Below the pieces are notes generated by a model. It saw only the letters and a list, made by a program, of their open reading frames with translations. It did not search any database and was not told the DNA's origin. The position numbers and the translations under genes are program-made. This document shows, piece after piece, positions 8,897 through 18,071 of a stretch of DNA of 64,000 nucleotides (the stretch's first letter is position 1; every line of letters starts with the position of its first letter). Origin of the DNA: Cellulosimicrobium terreum (GTDB lineage Bacteria > Actinomycetota > Actinomycetes > Actinomycetales > Cellulomonadaceae); assembly GCA_014803435.1 (NCBI GenBank), contig JACYFD010000007.1:62001-126000 (forward strand), written 5' to 3'.

Positions 8897-11184
8897 CGAC
8901 GTCCGTCGAGACCCCCGCACGCAGGACGACGCGCGTCCTCGGGACGAGCGCGTGCGTCGCCGTCGCGACGATCGCGTCGACGTCGTCGCTCGGCGCCGTG
9001 GTCGGGCCGGGCACCTGGGTGGCGACGACGGTCCGCGCGGTCCTCGTGCTCGCCGTCGTGACCGGGCTCGTGCGGCTCGCGCTCGAGCGTTCGCACGCTG
9101 CGCGCGACGAGGTCCTGGCGCCTCCCGCCGCGCTCCTGCCGACGCTCGCCGGCGCGATCGCCGCCGCGTGGGCGCTCCTCGGTCTGTACGGCGGCCCGAC
9201 GGACCGGTTCTCGCTGCTCATCGGCCTCAGCAACGTCGACCGCCTCGTCTCCCGCCTCCAGACCGCACGCGAGCTCACCGTCGCCGAGGTCGCGCCGATC
9301 GACCCGAGCCTGCCGATCGAGCTCCTCGTCGTCGGCGGCGCCCTCGTCGTGTTCCTCGTCGCCGACCTCGTGGCGGGCGGCCTCCGGCTCGGGGCCGTCG
9401 CCGCCCTGCCGCTCCTCGCACTGTGGGTGCCCGGCCTGGTGATCGCGGGCGAGATCTCGCCGGTCGCGTTCGTGGCGACCGTCGCCGCGCTCGTCGTCCT
9501 GCTCGCCCTCGACAACCCGCACCGCGCGGTGCGCCGGCTCTCCGCGACCGGCGGGCGCGGGCGACGCGGCACGACCGGCGGGCTGCGTGCGGCCGGCGTG
9601 GTGGCGGGCGCGCTCGTCGTCGCCCTCGCCGGGCTGGGCGTCGGGTCGGCGAGCGCGGACCTGCCCGGCCTCGCGTCGTCGTCGTGGTCGCGCCTGTTCT
9701 CCTCGACCGGTCAGACGGTCCGCCTCTCCGACGACCTCGACATGCGACGCAACCTCGACGAGCGCTCGGGGCAGGTCGTGCTGCGCTACGCGGTCGACGG
9801 CGAGGCCGACCCGGGTCCGTTGCGGATGTTCACCCTCACGGGGTTCGACGGGACCAACTGGCGTCGTGGCGCCGACCGCGAGGGCGAGCCCGTCGAGTCG
9901 CCGGACGAGATCCTGTGGCCCGAGGAGATCGAGCCCGGCGAACCGCTCGACCTCCAGGTCACGCTCGCCTCCCTGCGTGACACCAAGCTTCCCCTGCCGA
10001 CCGAACCACGCACGCTCGACGCCACCGACGAGTGGGCGTACGACGCGGTGCGGGACGAGGTGCTCGGCGAGACCTCGACGCGCGACGGCATGAGCTACTC
10101 GATGCGCACGTACCCCCGGGCGCTGAGCGCGGACATGCTCCGGGCCGCCGGTGGCGCCGACCCCGACGACCCCAACTACCTCGACGTCCCCGACTCGGCG
10201 CACGGCCAGGACATCCGCGACCTCACCACCGAGGTCGTGGGGTCCGCGGAGACCCGGTACGACCAGGCGCTGGCGCTCCAGGAGTACTTCCGCGACACGT
10301 CTCGCTTCACGTACTCGACCGAGGTCGCACCCGGGGAGACCGGCGACGCCGTGTGGGACTTCCTCCAGGACCGCACCGGCTACTGCGTGCAGTTCGCCAC
10401 GTCGATGACGATGATGGCGCGCACGCTCGGGATCCCCGCGCGGCTGGGGGTCGGGTTCCTCCCGGGGACCGCGGTCGGCGACTCCAGCTTTGCGGTCACG
10501 GGGAGGGACTCGCACGCCTGGCCGGAGCTGTACTTCCCCGGCGAGGGATGGGTCCGCTTCGAACCGACCCCGGCGCAGCAGACCGGTGCCGCTCCCAGCT
10601 GGGCGATCCCCACCGCCGACTCGCCGGGGCCCCAGACCGAGGCCCCGGACGAGGTGCCGACCAGCACGGCGACACCGTCGTCCTCTGCCTCGGACGGGCC
10701 CTCGGCACCGTCCGGCGACGTCGGCGGCATGCCCGCAGGCGCACAGGACGAGTCCACCTGGGTGCTCGTGGCGTCGACGGTCGTCCTCGTCCTCGCCCTC
10801 ATCGGCCTCGGACTCTGGCTCGTCTCCCGCAGGCGCGCCTCAGCGCACCGGTACCGGGACGCTGAGGACGCGTGGACCGTCCTCCTCGAGCGGCTCGCCG
10901 GCCTCGGGGTCGTGGTGCCGCCGTCGACGACGCCCCGCGCGATGCCGAGAGTCGTCGCCGAACGCGTCGCCGAGCTGTCCGACGGCAGGTTGGACGACCG
11001 CACCGTCGAGGCGCTGGTCGGGCTGTCGAGCGCGCTCGAGTCAGAGCGCTACGAGCGCCGCGTCAGCACGTCCGACCCCACCCTGCTGCGCGAGCTCGTC
11101 GAGACGGCTGCGAGCGGAACGGCGGACGTTCTCAGCGACCATCCTGCTCGCGACGCCGTTCCCACCGCTCCTCGAGGCGGTTGA
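8893..11184 (+). CDS. TgpA-like transglutaminase-domain membrane protein (763 aa)
   Basis: N-terminal hydrophobic segments cover roughly residues 15-215, followed by an extracytoplasmic transglutaminase core. The catalytic Cys498 is in TGYCVQFATSM and His541 in SHAWPELYFPGEGWVRFEPTP. A Ser/Thr/Pro-rich linker follows, then one transmembrane helix (about 620-640) and a cytoplasmic C-terminal domain resembling DUF4129. Family knowledge suggests protein or peptidoglycan-associated cross-linking or peptidase activity outside the membrane; the substrate is not known. Its 3' end overlaps the convergent DUF3040 gene by 53 bp. The conserved Cys-His pair argues for an active enzyme. Confidence 0.93.
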   Translation: MTTSVETPARRTTRVLGTSACVAVATIASTSSLGAVVGPGTWVATTVRAVLVLAVVTGLVRLALERSHAARDEVLAPPAALLPTLAGAIAAAWALLGLYGGPTDRFSLLIGLSNVDRLVSRLQTARELTVAEVAPIDPSLPIELLVVGGALVVFLVADLVAGGLRLGAVAALPLLALWVPGLVIAGEISPVAFVATVAALVVLLALDNPHRAVRRLSATGGRGRRGTTGGLRAAGVVAGALVVALAGLGVGSASADLPGLASSSWSRLFSSTGQTVRLSDDLDMRRNLDERSGQVVLRYAVDGEADPGPLRMFTLTGFDGTNWRRGADREGEPVESPDEILWPEEIEPGEPLDLQVTLASLRDTKLPLPTEPRTLDATDEWAYDAVRDEVLGETSTRDGMSYSMRTYPRALSADMLRAAGGADPDDPNYLDVPDSAHGQDIRDLTTEVVGSAETRYDQALALQEYFRDTSRFTYSTEVAPGETGDAVWDFLQDRTGYCVQFATSMTMMARTLGIPARLGVGFLPGTAVGDSSFAVTGRDSHAWPELYFPGEGWVRFEPTPAQQTGAAPSWAIPTADSPGPQTEAPDEVPTSTATPSSSASDGPSAPSGDVGGMPAGAQDESTWVLVASTVVLVLALIGLGLWLVSRRRASAHRYRDAEDAWTVLLERLAGLGVVVPPSTTPRAMPRVVAERVAELSDGRLDDRTVEALVGLSSALESERYERRVSTSDPTLLRELVETAASGTADVLSDHPARDAVPTAPRGG

Positions 11185-11533
11185 GGAAGCCGTGGCCCCC
11201 TGATCGCTTGGAGGCGGGCTGCGCACGACGGACGGTGCCGTCGCTCTCGACCGTGCCGACCGGACCCGTCTTCGGGCTTCGCGGCGCCTGGAAGACGAGG
11301 ACCACGCCGGCGAACATCAGCACGAATCCGACGACTCCGAGCCAGGTCTGCGACGTCGCAGCACCCAGCACCAGGAGCAGGAGACCTGCCACCACCCCTG
11401 CTCCGGCCAGCACATAGCGCCAGACCGATCGTCGCCGCGGCGACTGGAGCGTGTTGGCCAACCGCGGGTCATCCGAGGTGAGCGCGCGCTCCATCTGCTC
11501 CAGTACCCGCTGCTCGTACTCAGACAGAGGCAT
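11132..11533 (-). CDS. DUF3040 domain-containing membrane protein (133 aa)
   Basis: Starts at ATG 11533 with the family hallmark MPLSEYEQRVLEQMERALTSDDPRLA, followed by two transmembrane helices (about 40-57 and 63-80) and a basic C-terminal tail. DUF3040 proteins are actinobacterial, often lie near division or DNA-repair genes, and have no assigned function. It lies 37 bp downstream of nothing on its own strand and runs convergently into the transglutaminase gene, overlapping it by 53 bp. That is unusual here and means both C-termini are encoded on the same DNA. Confidence 0.9.
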   Translation of the reverse strand: MPLSEYEQRVLEQMERALTSDDPRLANTLQSPRRRSVWRYVLAGAGVVAGLLLLVLGAATSQTWLGVVGFVLMFAGVVLVFQAPRSPKTGPVGTVESDGTVRRAQPASKRSGGHGFLNRLEERWERRREQDGR

Positions 11534-11570
11534 GAGCACCCCGTTTCTCTGCGTTCGTCGAGTGTCACCC

Positions 11571-12827
11571 TCAGGATAGATCGACATCCGCAGGCGTGGT
11601 AGTCGAGCGTGCTTTTCCGGGGCCCATCGCGATGGATCTCACCCCGAACCGGCCCCGGACGGCGTCGACCGCTTCTTCGACGCGACGGCGCGCGACCCCC
11701 GATCCGGTCACGGCCTCCTCCAACGTCGGCTGCACCGCGGCGTCCGCTCGTGCCTCCAGCCCTTCTGCCCGGACGCCGACGAGGCGGACGGGCAGGCCGC
11801 GCAGATCCACACCGGCGAGCATCTCTCGGGCCAGGAGGTAGACCTCGCGGGCGACGTCCGTCGGCGCCACGAGCGTCCGCGAGCGCGTCAACGTCCGGAA
11901 GTCGCTCGTACGCACCTTGACGCTCACGGTCCGGGCGAGCAGGCCCTGCGCGCGCAACCGTCCGGCGCACCTGTCGGACAGGGTGAGCAGGTGGGCCGCC
12001 ACCTGGTCCAGGTCGTGCAGGTCGTGAGGGAACGTCGTCTCGGCCCCGATGGACCGCTCGGACCGCTCGGGCCGGACGGGACGCGGGTCCCGTCCCCACG
12101 CGAGGTCGTGCAGGTGCGCGCCGGCGATCTTGCCGACCGCCGCCTGCAGGGTCGCCACGTCCGTGTCCGCGAGCTCCGCGACCGTGCGCACGCCCCAGCG
12201 CGCGAGGACCTGCTCCGTGCGCTCCCCCACGCCCCAGAGCGCACCCACCGGCAGGGCGCGCAGGAAACCTACGGTCGCACCCACCGGGACGAGCATCATC
12301 CCGTCGGGCTTGGCGTGGGTGGACGCGAGCTTCGCGACGAACTTGGTCGACGCGATCCCGACCGAGCACGTCACCCCGTGCTCCTCGCTCACCCGGCGCC
12401 GCAGGCCAGCGGCGATGACCGTCGGCGGCCCGAGCCGGCGACGAGCACCCCGAACGTCGAGGAAGGCCTCGTCGATGCTCACCTGCTCCACGATCGCCGT
12501 GACGTCGTGGAGCATCTCCATGACGGAGCGGGAGACCTCCTGGTACCGCCGGTGGTCCGGCGGCACGACGACCGCCTGCGGGCACAGCCTGCGTGCCGTC
12601 ACCATCGGCATCGCCGAGTACACGCCGAACGCGCGGGCCTCGTAGGTCGCCGCGAGCACCACGCCCCGCTCCGCACCGCCCACGATCACGGGCCGACCGA
12701 CGAGCTCGGGGCGGCGTGCCAGCTCGACCGACGCGAAGAACGCGTCCATGTCGAGATGGAGGATCGAGCAGCCGTCCTCGTCCTGGCCCCAGTCACGCCG
12801 GACGGAGGCCCGTGGACCGCGGCTCAT
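11571..12827 (-). CDS. dinB: DNA polymerase IV (418 aa)
   Basis: Y-family translesion polymerase. The metal-binding acidic residues are present: Asp26 and Asp28 in HLDMDAFFASVE, and Asp119/Glu120 in SIDEAFLD. The family motifs YEARAFGVYSAMP and CSVGIASTKFVAKLAS are also present, with a complete little-finger domain to the C-terminus. The C-terminus ends ADVDLS with no obvious clamp-binding motif, so attachment to the sliding clamp is unclear. I start at ATG 12827. It lies 25 bp downstream of the HEPN gene and shares its SOS box at 13367, so it is very likely damage-inducible. Confidence 0.95.
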   Translation of the reverse strand: MSRGPRASVRRDWGQDEDGCSILHLDMDAFFASVELARRPELVGRPVIVGGAERGVVLAATYEARAFGVYSAMPMVTARRLCPQAVVVPPDHRRYQEVSRSVMEMLHDVTAIVEQVSIDEAFLDVRGARRRLGPPTVIAAGLRRRVSEEHGVTCSVGIASTKFVAKLASTHAKPDGMMLVPVGATVGFLRALPVGALWGVGERTEQVLARWGVRTVAELADTDVATLQAAVGKIAGAHLHDLAWGRDPRPVRPERSERSIGAETTFPHDLHDLDQVAAHLLTLSDRCAGRLRAQGLLARTVSVKVRTSDFRTLTRSRTLVAPTDVAREVYLLAREMLAGVDLRGLPVRLVGVRAEGLEARADAAVQPTLEEAVTGSGVARRRVEEAVDAVRGRFGVRSIAMGPGKARSTTTPADVDLS

Positions 12828-12852
12828 CGGGACCGGCCGAGCCGTCCGACGC

Positions 12853-13344
12853 TCACGACGCCGCCGACCGCAGCCCGGGGAGCCGGACGAAGCCGGCCTC
12901 GGGGTCGACGAGCATCGCGACCTCGTCGCGGAAGTCCTCCGCGCACGCGAGCAGCTCGTCCGCGCGGCGTGCGTCCACCGCGTCGAACCGTCCCGCGTCG
13001 ATCGAGGCACGGACCCGTGCGCCGCTCGCGAAGTACACCGACCACGCCGCGAGCCCCGGCTCGGCGTCGGCGAGCTGGTCCCACACGGACCTCGTCCGAC
13101 CCCGGCGCGCGGGCCGGGACCGCAGGAGGACGATCGCAGCAGCCGCCCGCAGCGCCCCAAGGTGCGAGTGGACGAACCGCTCCGCGGGGTCGCCTGCGAG
13201 TCGCGCGGCCACGAGCTCCGCGTCCGCACGGGCGATGCCCCTGCGCACGTCCGAAGGGACGTCGACCTGCGCCCACACCTGGCCGGCGGCTGCACGGGCC
13301 ACCGAGACCTCTGCCCGCCCCGACGTCGCTGCACGCTGCGCCAT
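12853..13344 (-). CDS. SAV_6107-family HEPN domain protein (163 aa)
   Basis: Small, mostly helical protein of the actinobacterial SAV_6107 HEPN family. HEPN domains are often RNases or nucleotide-binding regulators that use an Arg-x4-6-His motif. Here R56-FVHS-H61 fits that motif within AERFVHSHLGALR. The remainder has typical family phrases such as SVWDQLADAEPGLAAWSVYFASGA and a helix with ARRADELLACAEDF. ATG 13344 has GGGAGG 8 nt upstream. It is the first gene of an operon with dinB, and a perfect LexA box lies 22 bp upstream of its start. Whether it cuts RNA or simply accompanies the polymerase is not known. Confidence 0.85.
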   Translation of the reverse strand: MAQRAATSGRAEVSVARAAAGQVWAQVDVPSDVRRGIARADAELVAARLAGDPAERFVHSHLGALRAAAAIVLLRSRPARRGRTRSVWDQLADAEPGLAAWSVYFASGARVRASIDAGRFDAVDARRADELLACAEDFRDEVAMLVDPEAGFVRLPGLRSAAS

Positions 13345-13366
13345 GCTGCACCTCCCGGTACCACTA

Positions 13367-13382
13367 TCGAACACCTGTTCGA
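13367..13382 (-). promoter_or_regulatory. LexA (SOS) box upstream of the HEPN-dinB operon
   Basis: The sequence TCGAACACCTGTTCGA is a full match to the Gram-positive LexA consensus (TCGAAC-N4-GTTCGA). It lies 22 bp from the HEPN start and 71 bp from the divergent spermidine-synthase-like gene, so it could repress both. A GGTACC precedes it toward the HEPN gene. This is the only perfect LexA box among the five in the window. Confidence 0.93.
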
Positions 13383-13453
13383 TTCCTGTCAATGCCGGTC
13401 CACACTCGTCCGACGATGTCCGCACGGCGCCTCTCGGCCCGTACGGTGGGGTC

Positions 13454-14407
13454 ATGGCTCGACCCTCCGACCGTCCGCGACGTGCACCAGGCTCCTCCGA
13501 GCCACCCACACCGGCACGACGCCGCAGGTCGCAGGCCGGATCGACCGCCGACGTGCGAGACCTGCCGACCGGCGAGGTACCGACGAGCACAGGCACGGCT
13601 CGCGTCGAACGAGACCGGGACCGCCCGGACGCGGTCACCCTCTTCGTGAACGGGGTTCCCAGCTCACACCTCGACCTGTCGGACCCGGGCTTCCTCGCCT
13701 TCGAGTACATGCAGCAGATGGCGGTGGTGATCGACGCGCTCCCGGCCGGTCCGCTGCGTGTCCTGCACCTCGGCGCCGCCGGCTGCAGCCTCGCGCGCTG
13801 GGTCGAGCACACCCGGCCGGGCTCGCGCCAGCTCGGCGTGGACCTCGACGCCGAGCTCCTCGTCCTCGTCCGGGAGTGGTTCGACCTGCCCCGTGCGCCG
13901 AGGCTGCGACTGCGGGCCGACGACGCACGCCACGCGCTCGGCACGCTCGGCGACGCGGCGTTCGACGTCGTCGTGCGCGACGTCTTCGCCCCCGACACGA
14001 CTCCGGAGCACCTCGTCACGCTCGAGGCGGCTCATGCCGTCCGCCGGATCCTGCGCCCAGGTGGTGTCTATCTCGCGAACTGCGCCGACCGCCCCCCGCT
14101 GACCCGCGCACGACGGGAGGTCGCGACGCTGCGCGACGCGTTCCGCGGCGGCACCGACCCGTCTACCGGCGCGCTCGGCCTCGTCGCCGAGCCCGGCCAG
14201 CTCAAGGGCCGCCGCTACGGGAACGTCGTCCTGGCGGCAGTCCGGGCGGGCGCGGACGACGCGGTCGAGCTGGACGCTCCCGCGCTCACCCGGGCCGCGC
14301 GGTCGCTGGCCCAGCCCGCCCACCTCCTGACCGGCCCCGAGCTCGACGCCTTCGCGGGCTCGGCGAGCGCGTACCGCGACCCATCGACGACGGCCACGGA
14401 CGCCTGA
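13454..14407 (+). CDS. Spermidine synthase-like SAM-fold protein (317 aa)
   Basis: Class I Rossmann methyltransferase-like protein related to spermidine synthases. About 50 low-complexity residues precede the core. The nucleotide-binding motif VLHLGAAGCSLARW lies near residues 98-111, and the acidic end of the next strand is GVDLDAEL. The spermidine-synthase active-site phrase (DSSDP-type) is replaced by RDVFAPDTTPEH, so true polyamine synthesis is doubtful and a methyltransferase or non-catalytic role is possible. It is transcribed away from the HEPN-dinB operon and ends at a strong terminator (14420-14454). Confidence 0.75.
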   Translation: MARPSDRPRRAPGSSEPPTPARRRRSQAGSTADVRDLPTGEVPTSTGTARVERDRDRPDAVTLFVNGVPSSHLDLSDPGFLAFEYMQQMAVVIDALPAGPLRVLHLGAAGCSLARWVEHTRPGSRQLGVDLDAELLVLVREWFDLPRAPRLRLRADDARHALGTLGDAAFDVVVRDVFAPDTTPEHLVTLEAAHAVRRILRPGGVYLANCADRPPLTRARREVATLRDAFRGGTDPSTGALGLVAEPGQLKGRRYGNVVLAAVRAGADDAVELDAPALTRAARSLAQPAHLLTGPELDAFAGSASAYRDPSTTATDA

Positions 14408-14419
14408 GGCCCCGACACG

Positions 14420-14454
14420 AAGGAGCCGCGCCCCCCGGGGGGACGCGGCTCCTT
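14420..14454. terminator. Bidirectional hairpin terminator
   Basis: A perfect 11-bp stem (AAGGAGCCGCG at 14420-14430, CGCGGCTCCTT at 14444-14454) encloses a C6G6-rich centre that can pair further. The ends give A-rich and T-rich flanks on both strands. It sits between the convergent spermidine-synthase-like and cold-shock genes and probably ends both transcripts. Confidence 0.88.
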
Positions 14455-14503
14455 GTGGGTGGACCGTGGTGGGACGGCCCGCCGCTGCACGGTGGCAGCG
14501 GCG

Positions 14504-14707
14504 TCAGAGCGGACGGACCTGCTCCGCCTGCGGGCCCTTCGGGCCCTGGGTGATCTCGAACTCGACCCGCTGCGCCTCCTCGAGGGTGCGGTACCCCTGC
14601 GTCTCGATCGCCGAGTAGTGCACGAAGACGTCGGCACCGCCGCCCTCCTGCGCGATGAAGCCGAAACCCTTCTCGGCGTTGAACCACTTCACAGAACCCT
14701 GCGCCAT
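14504..14707 (-). CDS. Cold-shock protein, CspA family (67 aa)
   Basis: Single cold-shock OB-fold domain that binds single-stranded RNA and DNA as an RNA chaperone. RNP1 (KGFGFI, 13-18) and RNP2 (VFVHY, 27-31) are intact and length is standard. ATG 14707 is the start. The 246 bp upstream (14708-14953), before the convergent-direction PAC2 stop, hold no gene. A long 5' leader as in other csp mRNAs would fit there, but I cannot define the promoter. Confidence 0.97.
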   Translation of the reverse strand: MAQGSVKWFNAEKGFGFIAQEGGGADVFVHYSAIETQGYRTLEEAQRVEFEITQGPKGPQAEQVRPL

Positions 14708-14953
14708 GCTGTTCCTCTGACCTTCTGTCCGTCCGGGGACATCAGCGAGCGGACCCGTCGTCCGCCCCGTCCGTCGCACCGCGCGCCGCGCGCCGACCAC
14801 CCCCAGAGGACCATGAGTCCTGCACCAGGGCCGCCGCACGCAAAGCACGTCACTGCAACGGGTCACAGTGTGGCACGGGGTGCGCCGCGCACGCCACGGT
14901 TTCACGCACGGCGATGCGGTGCGGTCCGGTCGAGCGACGACGGCTGATCCCCG

Positions 14954-15880
14954 TCAGTCCCCCGACTGCTGGGCGAGGAAGCGCTCGAACTCGGCCCCGA
15001 GCTCCTCGGCCGTCGGGATCGGCGCGGACTCCGCCAGGAGGCTCGTGCGGCCGACCGAGCGCGCGAACGCGTCGTACTGCTCCTCGAGGGCACGCACCAC
15101 CGCGGCCACGTCCTCCGACTCCCCCACCTGGCGCTCGACCTCCTGCGTCGCCTCCTGGGCGGCCGCGGCGAGCCCGTCGACGCCCAGGTCGAGCCCGGTG
15201 AGGCGCTGGACCTGCTCCAGCGCGACCACGGCGGCCGGCGGGAACGACGACTGGGCGAGGTAGTGCGGGACGTGGACCGTGTAGCCGACGGCGTCGTGAC
15301 CTGCACGACCGAGCCGCAGCTCAAGGAGCGCCGCCAGGCTTGCCGGCACCTTCACGGTCCCGAACCACGACGAGTGGTCCCCGAGGAGCTCGGGCCGGGT
15401 CGCGTGGGCCGTCACCGAGAGCGGGCGCGTGTGCGGGATCCCCATGGGGATCCCGTGGAACCCGACGGTCAAGGACACGCCCAGCCGTTCCACGACCTGT
15501 CGCACCGCCGCGGCCACGCGCTCCCACTGGGTGTCGGGCTCCGTACCGTGGAGCAGCAGGAACCCGGTCCCGTCCGCGTCCTCGATGCGGTCGATCACCA
15601 GGTGCGGCTCGTCGTAGTCGGACCAGTGGTCGGTGCTGAACGTCATGGAAGCCCGCTTGGACCGGTAGTCGAGGAGCTGGTCGGCGTCGAACGTCGCCAC
15701 GCGGGTCACCTCACCCGAGCCGAGCAGGTGCTCCACCGCCAGCTCACCGGCCTTGCCCGCGTCCACGAACCCGGCCACCGCGTGGAGCAGGACGGGACCG
15801 GTGCCCGGCTCCGCAGGCGACGGCAGCAGTCGGGCGACGACGGCCTCGTCGACCTCGTAGATTCCCCGGGGGTCCAGCAT
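14954..15880 (-). CDS. PAC2 family protein (308 aa)
   Basis: PAC2-domain protein (proteasome-assembly-chaperone-like fold), widespread in actinobacteria and without a settled function. Recognisable phrases are LLHAVAGFVDAGKAGELAVEHLL near the N-terminus, FDADQLLDYRSKRASMTF, GFHGIPMGIPHTRP and VGYTVHVPHYLAQSSFPPAA. The C-terminal roughly 90 residues are Glu/Ala/Gln-rich helices. It follows the response regulator gene on the same strand after 116 bp and could be in the same transcript, though that gap is large for coupling. Confidence 0.9.
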   Translation of the reverse strand: MLDPRGIYEVDEAVVARLLPSPAEPGTGPVLLHAVAGFVDAGKAGELAVEHLLGSGEVTRVATFDADQLLDYRSKRASMTFSTDHWSDYDEPHLVIDRIEDADGTGFLLLHGTEPDTQWERVAAAVRQVVERLGVSLTVGFHGIPMGIPHTRPLSVTAHATRPELLGDHSSWFGTVKVPASLAALLELRLGRAGHDAVGYTVHVPHYLAQSSFPPAAVVALEQVQRLTGLDLGVDGLAAAAQEATQEVERQVGESEDVAAVVRALEEQYDAFARSVGRTSLLAESAPIPTAEELGAEFERFLAQQSGD

Positions 15881-15996
15881 GAGTCCTCCTCGTCAGGCCG
15901 TCCGCGGTACAGGACGGTCCGCGGCACTCGGCAGCGGGTTCCGGTCTCGTCAACGCACGAGGACGGCAGAACCTTCCACGGTCGTCCGGAGTGGGC

Positions 15997-16437
15997 TCAG
16001 CGACCCGGCAGCCGCACGACGGAGACGAAGAAGTCGTCGATCTGGCGCACGACGTCGATGAACCGGTCGAAGTCGACCGGCTTGGTGACGTAAGCGTTGG
16101 CGTGGAGCGAGTAGCTGCGGACGACGTCCTCCTCCGCCTCCGACGTCGTCAGCACGACGACGGGGATCTTGCGCAGGGCATCGTCCGCCTTGAGCTCGGC
16201 GAGGACCTCCCGGCCGTCCATCCGCGGCAGGTTCAGGTCGAGGAGGATGAGGTCCGGGGTCGGTGCGTCACGGTGCGCGCCCTGCTTGCGCAGGAACTCG
16301 AGGGCGCTGACACCGTCCGAGACCACCGACAACCGGTTGGTGACCTTGTGGTCCTCGAACGCCTCGCGGGTCATCAGCACGTCCCCCGGGTCGTCCTCGA
16401 CCAGCAGCACGTCGATCGCCGTATGGCCGTTGCTCAT
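15997..16437 (-). CDS. Single-domain response regulator (146 aa)
   Basis: Stand-alone receiver domain of the CheY-like class often paired with phytochrome-type kinases. The acidic pocket is LLVEDDPGD (12-19), the phosphoacceptor is Asp67 in [13 protein letters not shown], the conserved Thr/Ser is in [12 protein letters not shown] and the Lys in YVTKPVDF. There is no output domain. Its ATG overlaps the kinase stop (ATGA), so the kinase probably phosphorylates it, making it a phospho-relay intermediate or sink. Confidence 0.94.
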   Translation of the reverse strand: MSNGHTAIDVLLVEDDPGDVLMTREAFEDHKVTNRLSVVSDGVSALEFLRKQGAHRDAPTPDLILLDLNLPRMDGREVLAELKADDALRKIPVVVLTTSEAEEDVVRSYSLHANAYVTKPVDFDRFIDVVRQIDDFFVSVVRLPGR

Positions 16438-18071
16438 GCAGTGCTCTCCTCGTCGTCCTGACGTTCGCCCGGCGGGGCGTCCTCGCGGGCGTCGGTGCGA
16501 GCGTAGCCGACCTGCGCGTGCACGTAGGCGTGCGCGAGCGTGAACCGGACCGTCGTGCCGTCCTCGCGCGGGTCGATCCAGATGCGTCCGCCGTGGTACT
16601 CGACGATGCGCTTGCACAGCGCCAGCCCGATCCCGGTCCCCTCGTAGACGTCCTTCGCGTGCAGCCGCTGGAAGATCACGAAGACCCGCTCGGCGTACTG
16701 CGCGTCGATGCCGATGCCGTTGTCCGCCACCGAGATCTCCCAGTGGGTCGCGTGCGCCCGGACGCCCACACGGACGACCGGGTCGCGCTCGGGACTGCGG
16801 AACTTCAGCGCGTTGCCCACCAGGTTCGCGAGGAGCTGACGCAGGAGCGCGCGCTCCCCGACGACGACCGGGAGCGGGTCGTGGTCGACGCTCGCGCGGG
16901 CCTGCGAGATCGTCTCCGAGAACTCGTCGAGAACCGACGCGAGCTCGGCCTCGAGGTCGACGTCGACCCGCTCGTTCCCGTTCCGCCCGACCCGGGAGAA
17001 TCCGAGGAGGTCCTGGATGAGGCGCTGCATCCGCTTGGCGCCGTCCACGGCGAAGTCGATGTACTGGTCGGCGCGGTCGTCGAGCTGGCCGCCGTAGCGC
17101 TTCTTGAGGAGCTGGGTGAAGCTCGCGACCTTGCGCAGCGGCTCCTGCAGGTCGTGGGACGCGACGTAGGCGAACTGCTCGAGGTCGCGGTTCGAGCGTT
17201 CGAGGTCCTGCGAACGCTGCGCGAGGAGCTCGTGCGAGGTCTCGACGTCCTCGCGGGCCGCGGAGATCAGCGCCACCTGCTGCACGAGCTCGACGCGCAT
17301 GTGCTCGACGTCCTGCGCGAGCTCGGCGATCTCCGCCGGCCCCGACGTCACGACCGGCCGCTCCAGGCTTCCCGAGCTCACGAGCCGCACCTGGTGCGCG
17401 AGGTCACCCAGCGGATCGGTGACCCATCGCTTGAGACAGACCCACAGGATGATGCCGACGGCGAGCGCCACGCCGACGAGCACCAGGACGCTGCCGAAGA
17501 GCACCCGGTTCCAGCGGTCGAGCGCCTCGACCGCCGCGACCCTCTGCGCGTGCAGCGCGCTGGCGTAGCTCGTCGTGTCGCTCCGGGCCTGCGCGAACAG
17601 GGTGAGCCCCTCGAGCTCGTCGTCCGGCGGGACGACGTCCGGTCCGCTATCCGCCGTCGCGGTGATCGTCGGCTCGGCGTACTCGGTGAGCCACCGGGCG
17701 ACCGACGCGTTCGCCGCCTCGGCGGCTCCCACCAGCACGTCGTCCTGGTCGATCGCCTGCAGCTCGTCGGGGTCCGCGATCTGGATCGAGCCCCCCGGGC
17801 CGACGACGCGGTCGAAGGCCTCGAGCGCCGTCGGGTCGCCCGTGGCGCCGTAGCTGCGGACCGCGACCTCGGCGTCCAGGAGCGCGACGTACGCGGTGTC
17901 CGCCTGCGACACGGCGCCGAAGTACACGCCCGTGACCTCGTCCTGCAGGGCGAGGACCCGCGCCAGGGCGAGCACGGACGTCATGAGCACCGCGAGGACG
18001 ACGATGCCTGCCGCGACGAGAGCCCAGCCCAACCGGCGACGCAGCGTGGCCGTGCGACGCTCGCGGGTCAC
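16434..18071 (-). CDS. CHASE3-HAMP sensor histidine kinase (545 aa)
   Basis: Membrane sensor kinase. Transmembrane helix 1 is about residues 15-38, followed by an extracytoplasmic domain of about 150 residues that resembles CHASE3 ([21 protein letters not shown]). Transmembrane helix 2 (about 191-213) leads into HAMP, a coiled coil, and a HisKA domain with phosphoacceptor His306 in [14 protein letters not shown]. The ATPase domain has N420 in [16 protein letters not shown] and [18 protein letters not shown]. The GTG start at 18071 overlaps the REC-PP2C stop, and its stop overlaps the response regulator ATG. The signal it senses is unknown. Confidence 0.94.
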   Translation of the reverse strand: MTRERRTATLRRRLGWALVAAGIVVLAVLMTSVLALARVLALQDEVTGVYFGAVSQADTAYVALLDAEVAVRSYGATGDPTALEAFDRVVGPGGSIQIADPDELQAIDQDDVLVGAAEAANASVARWLTEYAEPTITATADSGPDVVPPDDELEGLTLFAQARSDTTSYASALHAQRVAAVEALDRWNRVLFGSVLVLVGVALAVGIILWVCLKRWVTDPLGDLAHQVRLVSSGSLERPVVTSGPAEIAELAQDVEHMRVELVQQVALISAAREDVETSHELLAQRSQDLERSNRDLEQFAYVASHDLQEPLRKVASFTQLLKKRYGGQLDDRADQYIDFAVDGAKRMQRLIQDLLGFSRVGRNGNERVDVDLEAELASVLDEFSETISQARASVDHDPLPVVVGERALLRQLLANLVGNALKFRSPERDPVVRVGVRAHATHWEISVADNGIGIDAQYAERVFVIFQRLHAKDVYEGTGIGLALCKRIVEYHGGRIWIDPREDGTTVRFTLAHAYVHAQVGYARTDAREDAPPGERQDDEESTA

